Shown one piece after another: positions 44,527-52,832 of a stretch of DNA of 64,000 bases (the first letter of the stretch is position 1; the number at the start of each line of letters is the position of its first letter). The notes under the pieces are model-generated. The model had not been told where the DNA came from, searched no databases, and saw only the letters and a list, made by a program, of their open reading frames with translations. The stretch is from Candidatus Melainabacteria bacterium (GTDB lineage Bacteria; Cyanobacteriota; Vampirovibrionia; Obscuribacterales; Obscuribacteraceae). The stretch lies in NCBI GenBank assembly GCA_003151275.1, contig PLXC01000128.1, positions 6,672-70,671 of the forward strand. The letters run 5' to 3'. The translations under genes were made by a program, and so were the position numbers.

Positions 44527-45954
44527 ATGAGAGTGGGAATTATCAGTGCCAGTTTTCCTCCCGACTTTGGTTGGGACGGCAGTTCAACTCGCGCTTATGA
44601 GTTGGCGATGGGACTGAAGGCAGCTGGCCACGAAGTCGAAGTCATTGCCCTTGCCGCTGAGATAGAATCAGAAACCATTCAAGATGGAATGCGAGTGCAT
44701 CGCGTGCTGGTCAATCAAGAGCTTGTGAAACTAAATGTGGTGCCCAAGACAACTCCAAACGCGCTGACGATTTGGAGCAGTCGATCTGCTTTGTGGAAGG
44801 CTTGTTTGAAAGCACACGCCCAGCGACCTTTTGACGTTTTAGATATTCCAAATATATTGTGGGATGGATTGTTGCCCGCGATCTCGGGACTATTTCCGAT
44901 CGTTGTTCGACTTCAACCTCACCAATCGGTTTATGATAAAGAAAGCATTGGTGCCAAATCCGCTTTCGCTTTTGATAGTAAGCTCGTTAATGAGCTTTCT
45001 GATTTGTCGCTCAGTGTCGCTGAGCGTATTTATTCACCTACGTCTGAGCTGGCGGCTTCTGTCGTTTCTACAGAGGCTTCTAAAGTCGAGATAATTTGTG
45101 ATCCTCTCGACCTTGACCGCTTCACCGTATATGGTGCTATGGCGCTGCCTAAAGACTCAGACCGAAAAGTTATCATTATCGCTAGAGTGCGTGACAAGGC
45201 GGTTCACAGCTACGTCGGCGACGTCATAAAGGGAGTAGCGCAGAAAAATACGGAAGTGCCATTTCTTGTGCTAGCTGAAGACATTACCAGCGATGACGAC
45301 GAACATCACGCTCAGGAAACACTGAAGGGCGTAATTGGAGATCACAATCCGGTCGTCGTCACACGCGCTTATCATCAACTTTTGCCTGAGCTCCTGCGAT
45401 CCGGCCAGATTGTGTTGGTGGCACCAGGTTCTGAGCGAGTTCCGTATTCGTGGCTGGAGCCGATGGCTTGCCAGCGAGCCTTAGTTGCCAGTGCGGACCC
45501 CGGTTGCGAGCAATACCTGAGGGCGGATCAGGATGCAGTGTTAGTCAAACCTTACGACGTCAAGGCCACCATCGATGCAATTGTCAACTTGGCCGAGGAC
45601 AGACCTTTGCGCCTCAAACTTGCTATTGCGGGCTGCCGATCTGTGCATAAAAACTTCTGTAGACAACACGCAATTGAATCGCTGGAGGCGCTTTACGAGT
45701 CAGCGCGACAAACATACAAATCAGATGAGCGTATTGCCGCTCGAGTAATGGCAATGCACGACTTTGTGGAACGTTCCGAGGCTCTTGTCGCTTCCTACGA
45801 CAAGATGCTCTATGACCTTCTCTTTGTGGAGTCGCCCGAATTTCGCTTCCGTCACTGGTTTACAAAATTCGCCGATTCCAAGTCACCTGCAGCTCCGCTG
45901 GCCACTAAGTTCAAAAAAATCTTTGGTGTGAAGCACTCCAACGGTAGCAATTAG
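44527..45954 (+). CDS. GT4 glycosyltransferase with the shared C-terminal module
   Basis: 475 residues. GT-B fold with RVGIISASFPPDFGWDGSST at the N-terminus and HEVEVIALAA. The C-terminal domain has IIARVRDKAVHSYVGD and APGSERVPYSWLEPMACQRA; the E-x7-E motif has become ERVPYSWLE, still with both glutamates. It is more diverged than the two other GT4 paralogues. The last ~80 residues carry ASYDKMLYDLLFVESPEFRF and RHW, the same module as in the 7912 and 52833 genes. Downstream of cysDNC, so it may work on the same glycan. Confidence 0.88.
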   Translation: MRVGIISASFPPDFGWDGSSTRAYELAMGLKAAGHEVEVIALAAEIESETIQDGMRVHRVLVNQELVKLNVVPKTTPNALTIWSSRSALWKACLKAHAQRPFDVLDIPNILWDGLLPAISGLFPIVVRLQPHQSVYDKESIGAKSAFAFDSKLVNELSDLSLSVAERIYSPTSELAASVVSTEASKVEIICDPLDLDRFTVYGAMALPKDSDRKVIIIARVRDKAVHSYVGDVIKGVAQKNTEVPFLVLAEDITSDDDEHHAQETLKGVIGDHNPVVVTRAYHQLLPELLRSGQIVLVAPGSERVPYSWLEPMACQRALVASADPGCEQYLRADQDAVLVKPYDVKATIDAIVNLAEDRPLRLKLAIAGCRSVHKNFCRQHAIESLEALYESARQTYKSDERIAARVMAMHDFVERSEALVASYDKMLYDLLFVESPEFRFRHWFTKFADSKSPAAPLATKFKKIFGVKHSNGSN

Positions 45955-45971
45955 CAATTAGGCAATTACTG

Positions 45972-45984
45972 TGGATCACCTCCT
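45972..45984 (+). promoter_or_regulatory. Leader contains the 16S-tail sequence TGGATCACCTCCT
   Basis: The 13 bases directly before the kinase ATG equal the 3' end of bacterial 16S rRNA (the anti-Shine-Dalgarno side). This means no Shine-Dalgarno can be present there, and the leader could pair with Shine-Dalgarno sequences. No other 16S sequence lies upstream, so it is not an rRNA fragment. Confidence 0.5.
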
Positions 45985-48048
45985 ATGGCACATATGACTC
46001 AGCAAATAGTCTGCTCTCGCTGTAGCAAACGCATAGGTTCGAAAGTAGGTGGCTCTTTCACTGGCTGGATTTTTCAAGAAAACAGATGCACTTGTGCTGA
46101 AAATTCTCGGACTAAATCGATCGCCACCCAGGCGCGACTGGTATCAGGCACTTCTTTACCTTCCGTGTATACAAGTAATAGCGTAATCGGTGATTTTGGC
46201 GATCGATATAAAATCGTGGAGTTCATCGGCAGCGGTGGGATGGGTTTAGTCTATAGTGTGGTGGATCGGGACCTCGATAAGAGTTTCGCCATCAAGGTGC
46301 TGCGTTCTGAACTGATTGCAGACAAGATGACGATCAAACGGTTCGAGCAAGAAGCCAAAACCGTGGCTACATTGACACACCCCAATCTTGCCGCAATACA
46401 TGGACAGGGACGAACCAAAGATGGCGCACCATATTTGGTGATGGATCTTGTTGTTGGATCAAGTGTTTCCGATATATTGCGAAACGAATATTGTCTGGAC
46501 GCACCAACCGCACTTGATGTGTTTGCTCAGGTGACTGCGGCGCTTGCCTACGCACATCGAAAAGGCGTTGTGCACCGAGATTTGAAGCCGTCGAATATTC
46601 TCATTTGTTCAGATACTGGATTGGTCAAGGTGGTTGATTTCGGTATTGCCAAACTTTTACCGACTAATGAACAAGGCAAAGTAGACCTCACTCAGACAGG
46701 TGATATCTTTGGTAGTCCTTTGTACATGAGCCCGGAGCAATGCCAGGGTGACAGTCTGGATGCGAGATCTGATATCTATTCGATGGGTTGTGTCATGTAC
46801 GAGACGGTTTGTGGCATGCCACCATTCTCAGGTGCTAATCCTGTCAAAGTTATTTTGGCCCATCTCAGCGAGCAACCTAAACGCCCAAGTCTGACCTCGC
46901 CCATGGCAAACATTCCCAGTGCGCTTGAAGCGGTAATTTTGGAGTGTCTAAAGAAAAATCCAGAAGAACGCTATCAATCAATGAAGGATCTTCATAACGA
47001 CCTCAACCTTGTGCGAGAAGGGCGGCAGCCACAGGGTATTCAAAGCACAGAAAAGAGCGCGCACAAAGAGAAGCCAACAATGCTGCTTTTTTATAGTGCT
47101 CTGTCTTTGTGCCTAATTGGTGCTTTGGTCGTGTTTATAGCAATGAAGCCTATGCCGCAATCAGCTCCATCTGCGGCACCGGTTCACCCAGCTAAAAATC
47201 TTGAGTTGCAGCCGTATCTGCCAATTAATGCCGCCTCTGAGATCGCAAAAGAACAAATTTTAAAAAACTTGCTGTCAAAATATATAGCAATTACGGATGT
47301 AACTGACAAAGATTTAGAGGCATTTGACCAAGCGACTGTGACGCAAGATGTTAGCATCACTGACTCCGATCTAAAAGGACCTGGACTTGCCCATCTGATC
47401 CATCTTCCGTTACGCAGCCTATCTCTATCGAACACGAGTATAAATGCACGAGGAATTTCTGAAATTCAAAATATGGCAGGTCTAGTCAATCTTAACTTCC
47501 GAGGCAGTGGAATCACGGATTCTGAACTTGAATACATTGCAAACTTGAAGAAATTATCGAACCTCAATCTTTCAGATGATTCGATCACAAGTAAGGGCTT
47601 GTCTTACCTGGTTGAATTAAAAAATTTGAATTCTCTCAACCTCAGCGGAAACAACTTTTCCATGAATGAATTAAATGTCTGCGCGAAGATGCCGGTCTTG
47701 AAGATGATTGCTCTGAATCGTACCAATATTAATGCCGAGATGCTTCAGTCTGTGCTGGTGAAGCTGAAGAATTTGCGTGGCATTGCGCTTGACCAAACTC
47801 AAATAACGGACAGTAGCGTTGATGAAATCGTGAAGTCCAAACTTTCTGCAATTTTCATGATGCATACCGAGATTAACGATCAATCTCTTCAAAAGTTAGG
47901 TCAGATGAAATCCCTACGATTGCTTGACGTGACTGGATGCGAAAAAATCTCAGGGGAAGCAATAAGGCGATTGCGCGAGCAGAATCCAAACCTCAAAATT
48001 GTCACCACCAGCTTCAGGACTGATCGTCGGCCACTGCTCAAGTATTGA
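45985..48048 (+). CDS. Ser/Thr protein kinase with zinc-ribbon-like N-terminus and extracellular LRR domain
   Basis: 687 residues. N-terminal CSRC and CTC motifs (~10-37) could bind zinc. Kinase domain ~75-340: GSGGMG (P-loop), catalytic Lys104 in FAIKVL, VVHRDLKPSN (HRD 197-199), VVDFGIAK (DFG 218-220), SPLYMSPEQ (activation segment), RSDIYSMGCVMYE. All catalytic residues are present. A membrane helix (~365-388) precedes an extracellular leucine-rich repeat domain (~440-680; LNFRGSGITDSELEYIANLK). Receptor-like architecture as in plants but with the kinase N-terminal. ATG at 45994 is an alternative start. No substrate is known. Confidence 0.9.
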   Translation: MAHMTQQIVCSRCSKRIGSKVGGSFTGWIFQENRCTCAENSRTKSIATQARLVSGTSLPSVYTSNSVIGDFGDRYKIVEFIGSGGMGLVYSVVDRDLDKSFAIKVLRSELIADKMTIKRFEQEAKTVATLTHPNLAAIHGQGRTKDGAPYLVMDLVVGSSVSDILRNEYCLDAPTALDVFAQVTAALAYAHRKGVVHRDLKPSNILICSDTGLVKVVDFGIAKLLPTNEQGKVDLTQTGDIFGSPLYMSPEQCQGDSLDARSDIYSMGCVMYETVCGMPPFSGANPVKVILAHLSEQPKRPSLTSPMANIPSALEAVILECLKKNPEERYQSMKDLHNDLNLVREGRQPQGIQSTEKSAHKEKPTMLLFYSALSLCLIGALVVFIAMKPMPQSAPSAAPVHPAKNLELQPYLPINAASEIAKEQILKNLLSKYIAITDVTDKDLEAFDQATVTQDVSITDSDLKGPGLAHLIHLPLRSLSLSNTSINARGISEIQNMAGLVNLNFRGSGITDSELEYIANLKKLSNLNLSDDSITSKGLSYLVELKNLNSLNLSGNNFSMNELNVCAKMPVLKMIALNRTNINAEMLQSVLVKLKNLRGIALDQTQITDSSVDEIVKSKLSAIFMMHTEINDQSLQKLGQMKSLRLLDVTGCEKISGEAIRRLREQNPNLKIVTTSFRTDRRPLLKY

Positions 48049-48132
48049 TCACGAATTTTCGACGCGCTCACTCTATAAGCATTGGACGAGATTGCAGCTG
48101 CTACTAAGTCCTAAAGTCCTATTCGGATTTTG

Positions 48133-49140
48133 TTATGTCAAAGTGCGCAAATCAGCACCCGCTTGAGCTTGATTCAGCAACTCTTCTTCCCGATCGGGCA
48201 ACATACCAGCCTTTCGAGGCATCGAGGGATCTCGAGTTTGGTCCCAGGCAAGTGTGTCAGCGATTGTTTCTGCCAGCGGTCGTGGTGCCAAACCTGAATC
48301 AAAAGCTTTTCGACAGTTAAGCTCCATGAACCCAGCGAACTCCAGGTTCGAAGCGGGAATCCACAATGGCAATTCAGTCCACGGTTGAACTCCAGCCTCG
48401 ACCAAAGCGTTTTCATCCACCCATAAAAAATCGCAGTCGCTGTTGATCGTTTGCTTACAAGTCTCTAAAAATTCGCCCATGGTCAAACGGTCCTTCGATC
48501 CTTTGGCGTTGAATATTCCTCTCGCCCGCATCTCTGTAAGCTTGAGAATCCATTCCGCTAAATCGCGAACATCGGTGAACTGTATTGCTCGCTCGGGTTG
48601 ACCAGGAGCGAGGATTTTTCCGCCTCTTGCCACACGGGCAGGCCAGTAAGTGAAGCGATCGGTTGGATCGTATGGACCGACGATGAGACCAGGCCTGATG
48701 ATCAGCGCCTCTGCCGGGATCAGTTCCAGAACGGCTTTTTCGCAATCCGCTTTAAGCGTGCCATAGTTTTCTTCCTGACCAGGAAGCGTGTATTTGATCG
48801 GATCGTTTTCAGTAATTCCATTTGTGCGAAACTCGCCATAGACCGAAACCGTTGAAATGAAAACATAGGTCTCGACTGATTCTTTCAAGGCTCTTAGCGA
48901 ATGGCTGACTATTTCCGGACGATAGCCGCACGTGTCTATCACCGCATCGAAGTGTCGTCCCGAAAGAATATCTAGATCCTTTTCGCGATCATCGATCAGC
49001 TTTTCGGCTTTGTCCTGTTCTGGTAAATTTTGCCTGCCGCGGTTAAGCGTGGTGACCTGATGCCCGGCAGCCAATGCTTGAGAGACGAGATGACGCCCTA
49101 GAAAGACAGTGCCGCCAATAACCAGCAAATGCATGGTCAC
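48133..49140 (-). CDS. NAD-dependent sugar epimerase/dehydratase (extended SDR)
   Basis: 335 residues. Rossmann motif VIGGTVFLGRHLV, NRGRQNL after the second strand (Arg suggests NADP preference), FISTVSVYGEF, and YGTLKADCEK (Tyr/Lys pair). The C-terminal half is a substrate domain with RPGLIVGPYDPTDRFTYWPA and FTDVRDLAEWIL. The LVIGGTxFLGRHL start is typical of the epimerase group related to cSP41/isoflavone-reductase-like proteins. Specific sugar unknown. Last gene of a four-gene minus-strand glycan unit. Confidence 0.85.
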   Translation of the reverse strand: MTMHLLVIGGTVFLGRHLVSQALAAGHQVTTLNRGRQNLPEQDKAEKLIDDREKDLDILSGRHFDAVIDTCGYRPEIVSHSLRALKESVETYVFISTVSVYGEFRTNGITENDPIKYTLPGQEENYGTLKADCEKAVLELIPAEALIIRPGLIVGPYDPTDRFTYWPARVARGGKILAPGQPERAIQFTDVRDLAEWILKLTEMRARGIFNAKGSKDRLTMGEFLETCKQTINSDCDFLWVDENALVEAGVQPWTELPLWIPASNLEFAGFMELNCRKAFDSGLAPRPLAETIADTLAWDQTRDPSMPRKAGMLPDREEELLNQAQAGADLRTLT

Positions 49141-49159
49141 CTTCCGCTAAAATGTATGG

Positions 49160-50146
49160 CTACGAAGTTTTATCCTGCAAGGTCTTTTCGAAAGTTGATT
49201 GCTCGTTCGATCTTGCAAACGCTAATCCAAGCCGTTCTGCAACAACGTAAGTAGGGCGAGCGCGCACTTCATCCAAAACTTTGGAAAGATAAATCGCCAC
49301 CGAGCCGGTGCATAGAATTTGCAGGCCTGCCACTGTGACAATTGAGGCGATCACAAAGGCGCTGTCCAATTGAAGCAAAGAAGATGCATGGAATGCAGCC
49401 CAGGCTAACAGAAGTAGCAGCCCGAAACCGAACATTAAGCCGCCCAGCACTGGCACCAAATATAGTGGCGCTACGCTGAACGACAGAATTCCGTCGAGAG
49501 CAAGGTTGATCAATTTCTTCAGAGTGTAGGTGCTTTCGCCAACTTCCCGAGCATCCCGATTAATTGGAATACCGATTTGGCGGAATCCCAGCCATGGAAT
49601 CAAACCGCGCAGAAAGCGAGATCTCTCCGGCATATTTTTAAGTTCGTTGCAGACTTTGCGATCCATCAAGCGAAAATCGCCTGTGTCCCAAGGTATGTGA
49701 ACAGATGACACGGATCCTAATATTCGATAAAAGATGTAGGCCGGGAGGCGCTTGCCCAACTTATCGCGACGGGTCGAGCGTTGCGCATAGACAACGTCAT
49801 AGCCTTCGCGCCAGCGTTTCACCATTTCCGGAATCAATTCTGGCGGATCTTGCAAATCTGAGTCAAGGTTAATAACTGCCTGACCTTCTGCGTGATCGAT
49901 GCCGGCTGAAATTGCTGCTTGCTGTCCGAAATTGCGAGAGAGTTCGATGAGTTTTACGTAATCAGATTCTGCGGCCAATTGCCGCAGCGCTTTGCTGGTG
50001 GGCGCCTTACTGCCGTCATTCACAAAAATGACTTCGTACGAAAGTCCATCGCCGGTTATAGCGGTCGAGAGGCGTTCGAGCAAGAGTGAAAGATTGCGTG
50101 GGTCTTCGTTGTAGACAGCCACGATAATGGACAGGTCAAGAATCAT
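49160..50146 (-). CDS. Polyprenyl-phosphate glycosyltransferase (GtrB/DPM1-like GT2)
   Basis: 328 residues from the ATG at 50146 (MILDLSIIVAVYNEDPRNL); an upstream TTG at 50197 adds 17 residues without family character. GT-A domain: FVNDGSKAPT, LSRNFGQQAAISAGIDHAEG, NLDSDLQDPPELIP (DxD-type metal site), RSTRRDKLGKRLPAYIFYR and DTGDFRLMDRK. Two C-terminal membrane helices (~225-250 and ~260-285) are characteristic. Reaction: transfers a hexose from UDP-sugar to undecaprenyl phosphate, creating the donor used by GT-C enzymes such as those at 54398-61325. Confidence 0.93.
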   Translation of the reverse strand: MILDLSIIVAVYNEDPRNLSLLLERLSTAITGDGLSYEVIFVNDGSKAPTSKALRQLAAESDYVKLIELSRNFGQQAAISAGIDHAEGQAVINLDSDLQDPPELIPEMVKRWREGYDVVYAQRSTRRDKLGKRLPAYIFYRILGSVSSVHIPWDTGDFRLMDRKVCNELKNMPERSRFLRGLIPWLGFRQIGIPINRDAREVGESTYTLKKLINLALDGILSFSVAPLYLVPVLGGLMFGFGLLLLLAWAAFHASSLLQLDSAFVIASIVTVAGLQILCTGSVAIYLSKVLDEVRARPTYVVAERLGLAFARSNEQSTFEKTLQDKTS

Positions 50147-50230
50147 GTCTTGGTAGCAGTTCCGTTGAGTCTCAGCGACGCCCTGATTGTCCGCCAATGA
50201 CCGGAAAAGGTCAACTTGGCAATTCTAATG

Positions 50231-51163
50231 TTACGCCAGTTGGAGAGTTTTCAGCCAAGTCCATGTTCGCGACAGCCCTTCCTCCAGCCCGATCTCCGGC
50301 TTCCAACCCAACTCTTTTGTGGCTCGTGTTATATCGAGGACATTTGAAGGAACATCTTCGACCCGACCGGGTGTGTACCGAACTTCGATTTCTTTTTCGA
50401 GAACCCCGCGCATGGCATCAATGAGTTGATTGAGCGAATATCCGCGACCGGCACCAATGTTGAAAACGCGGTGCTGGCTGGCGCTTGGTTGATACTCGGC
50501 AGATTTGACCAATGCTTGAACCGCATCACCTATATAAATGTAGTCACGCACCACCTCACCGTCACCCCAAATCGTGATCGGATTGCCGCGTTTGGCATTG
50601 CCTAAGAATACTGTCACCGCGCCTTGCTTGGCGTCTGGATTCTGCTGCTCGCCATATGGATTGGATATACGTGCCACGACGTAATCTAGTCCGTGCAGTC
50701 TGTGAAATAAATGCAAATATTTTTCAATCGCTAATTTTGTGATGCCATAAGAGCAAATCGGATCGGTGGCGTCGTCTTCACGAATCGGCGTATTTTGTGG
50801 AATACCATATACGGTGCCTCCGGAGGAAACAAAAATAACCTTCCGAACGGCTGCGGTACTGCACTGTTGAAGCATTTGCACCGTATCGACAACATTAGAG
50901 CGAATGTCATAAACGGGATCTTCGTTGCTAGTGTGCGGCAGACTTGTGTATGCCAAATGGAACACGAAATCCACACCTTGCACAACCTCGGCTACCTCGC
51001 CATGATTGCCGAGATCGCCCACAACATATTCAACCGATGGATTCGGTTCTCTAAATCGGCTCGGGTATCGGTCGAACACTTTGACTGCGTGACCCTTGTT
51101 CAACAAGGCGTCCACAAGGTTCGTGCCTATAAATCCGTTGCCGCCAATTACTAGTGATTTCAT
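50231..51163 (-). CDS. NAD-dependent nucleotide-sugar epimerase (GalE-like)
   Basis: 310 residues. VIGGNGFIGTNLVDALL at the N-terminus, FHLAYTSLPHTSNEDP, FVSSGGTVYGIPQ, SYGITKLAIEKYL (Tyr/Lys pair), RISNPYGEQQNPDAKQG and TIWGDGEVVRDYIYIGD are extended-SDR blocks of the UDP-glucose-4-epimerase group. Likely supplies UDP-galactose or a related sugar. Its ATG overlaps the last codons of the upstream GT4 gene by 4 bp. Confidence 0.92.
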   Translation of the reverse strand: MKSLVIGGNGFIGTNLVDALLNKGHAVKVFDRYPSRFREPNPSVEYVVGDLGNHGEVAEVVQGVDFVFHLAYTSLPHTSNEDPVYDIRSNVVDTVQMLQQCSTAAVRKVIFVSSGGTVYGIPQNTPIREDDATDPICSYGITKLAIEKYLHLFHRLHGLDYVVARISNPYGEQQNPDAKQGAVTVFLGNAKRGNPITIWGDGEVVRDYIYIGDAVQALVKSAEYQPSASQHRVFNIGAGRGYSLNQLIDAMRGVLEKEIEVRYTPGRVEDVPSNVLDITRATKELGWKPEIGLEEGLSRTWTWLKTLQLA

Positions 51164-52617
51164 AAGCTCGTAATGATACCACCGACCGGATGGGGTGTGG
51201 TTTCCAATTCAGAATTGGGACCGCCGTCTGATCTCAAAACCTTCTCATAAACCGCTTCAATGTCGTCGATCATCGCCTCTATGGTTCGCTCTGGTGGAAT
51301 ATTCTCGGTAAATCGACGCAGTAACTGACGATCGTCTACAAGTCGTTTCAGTTGGATATGCAGAGATTCATAATCGTTTAAATCGAAGAGCAGTCCGTTT
51401 GTTTCGTGTTTGATCAGCTCAGACATGCCGCCAAGGTTCGTAGCCACAACAGGGGTCTTAGTGGCAAGTGCCGATTGAATCACCAATGGCGTATTTTCGT
51501 ACCAACGTGAAGGCACAACCAGCACATCAATGTTCTCAAAGATTCCACCCAGCTCGGCGTTTGGGAACGTCCCGCAAAGTTCGATATGGCGCGGATTTAA
51601 ATTTACAAGTTCTTTTATCTTCTGACCATATTCAGGGAACTGATTGATGTCACCATAGATGCGCAATACTGCGTGTGTGTCTGGCGCGAATTTCTGAAAA
51701 GCTTTGATCAGAAGATCGAGACCCTTGTGCTCGAATATTGTACCGATGAAGCCGATGCGCAGGTCTTTTGAATCTGTCTTAGTCTGATGTCCTAACAAAT
51801 TCGACGTGTCTAATCCAAACGGCACATGGTGTAAGAGCTTAGAGTCAATGCCGTTTTCAACAAAAATGTCCCTCATCAAACCGGTTGGCACCATAATCGC
51901 CTTGTTTTTGTTTGCTGCCAGGCGCAGAACCTGAGGGCGTTGCACGGTGGCTTGGATTGCGGAGGAAAGTTTCAAAGTCGAATATCCAATCTGCAATGCT
52001 TTGGCGCAAACTGTCTCAAGTGGTGCGGGCAGGCTGTTTATCGAACTCGCCAGGGCGGGTAGTTTCTTCCCAATTGCTTCTACTAGTTGACTGGCTGGTG
52101 GTATTAATTCTGGTGTATAGCAGGTCAAGCAATTCAGAGCGCCAGGGCTGGGACCGCGGCACAGGGCACCGTCTGGTCGTTTCAGTTGCACCACCGGACA
52201 AACAAACCAAAAGTCCGTCAGTGATGAGACTATCGGCACGCCCGCCTGCTCGCTTGAATCGATGATCGCGCTTGTTAAATTTTGAGCATGAAAAATGTGT
52301 ACGAGATCCGGCTTAAAAGTGGCAAGGAGTCCATCAAAGTGCTCTTTTATAGCGACATGATAATACTCGTGCTTGAATGTGTATCCTTTAAGGCGCAAGC
52401 CTTCTTCAATTGAATGAACCTTGACCCCTTCGTAGACATAGTCTTTCGATGCTTCCGCACTGGCGTGGCGCGCGTCGAGATCTGGTGGATTGGCGGTTAC
52501 GACGAGAACTTCGTAGCCACGCGCAAGCAATCCCTGCGCAACTTTTAGCGTCAGGACTTCAGTCCCTGCCTTGTGTTCAGGGAAAAATTTATGTACGGTA
52601 AGTAAAACTCTTCTCAT
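51160..52617 (-). CDS. GT4 glycosyltransferase with Cys-rich acceptor-side insert
   Basis: 485 residues from the ATG at 52617, where family sequence begins (MRRVLLTVHKFFPEHKAGTE). GT-B: N-terminal domain with VLVVTANPP and VHIFHAQNLT. A Cys-bearing insert FWFVCPVVQL, ALCRGPSPGALNCLTCY is a known feature of some GT4 subfamilies. C-terminal domain has IGFIGTIFEHKGLDLLIKAF, E-x7-E in WYENTPLVIQSAL (second Glu not at the expected place, reads Ser/Ala) and VATNLGGMSELIKHE. It lacks the C-terminal module of the other three GT4 genes. Start of the minus-strand unit, divergent from 52833. Confidence 0.88.
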   Translation of the reverse strand: MRRVLLTVHKFFPEHKAGTEVLTLKVAQGLLARGYEVLVVTANPPDLDARHASAEASKDYVYEGVKVHSIEEGLRLKGYTFKHEYYHVAIKEHFDGLLATFKPDLVHIFHAQNLTSAIIDSSEQAGVPIVSSLTDFWFVCPVVQLKRPDGALCRGPSPGALNCLTCYTPELIPPASQLVEAIGKKLPALASSINSLPAPLETVCAKALQIGYSTLKLSSAIQATVQRPQVLRLAANKNKAIMVPTGLMRDIFVENGIDSKLLHHVPFGLDTSNLLGHQTKTDSKDLRIGFIGTIFEHKGLDLLIKAFQKFAPDTHAVLRIYGDINQFPEYGQKIKELVNLNPRHIELCGTFPNAELGGIFENIDVLVVPSRWYENTPLVIQSALATKTPVVATNLGGMSELIKHETNGLLFDLNDYESLHIQLKRLVDDRQLLRRFTENIPPERTIEAMIDDIEAVYEKVLRSDGGPNSELETTPHPVGGIITSL

Positions 52618-52832
52618 TGTATGCGCGCTTTTGCGGACAACACATAATACAACGTGTTCCTTGAGAACTCGACTCCATGCGGAAAATCGTTGTTGTAGTA
52701 AGACTTCACAATACGCCAATCAAGGATTGGTATTCTTCTACGGTCAAGACGCGCTGTCATTGAGCCTCTATTTGCGGCGTTACTGAGATTCGTCTCAATT
52801 TGATCACAAGAGGCGGTTGTAAAATAGGCTCC

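Noticed and set aside
39396..45954. A sulfotransferase inside the cysDNC cluster
   Set aside because: None of the neighbouring proteins shows PAPS-binding sulfotransferase motifs; the sulfation idea therefore stays an inference.
45972..45984. A 16S rRNA gene fragment
   Set aside because: Only the last 13 bases match; the preceding helix-45 sequence is absent.
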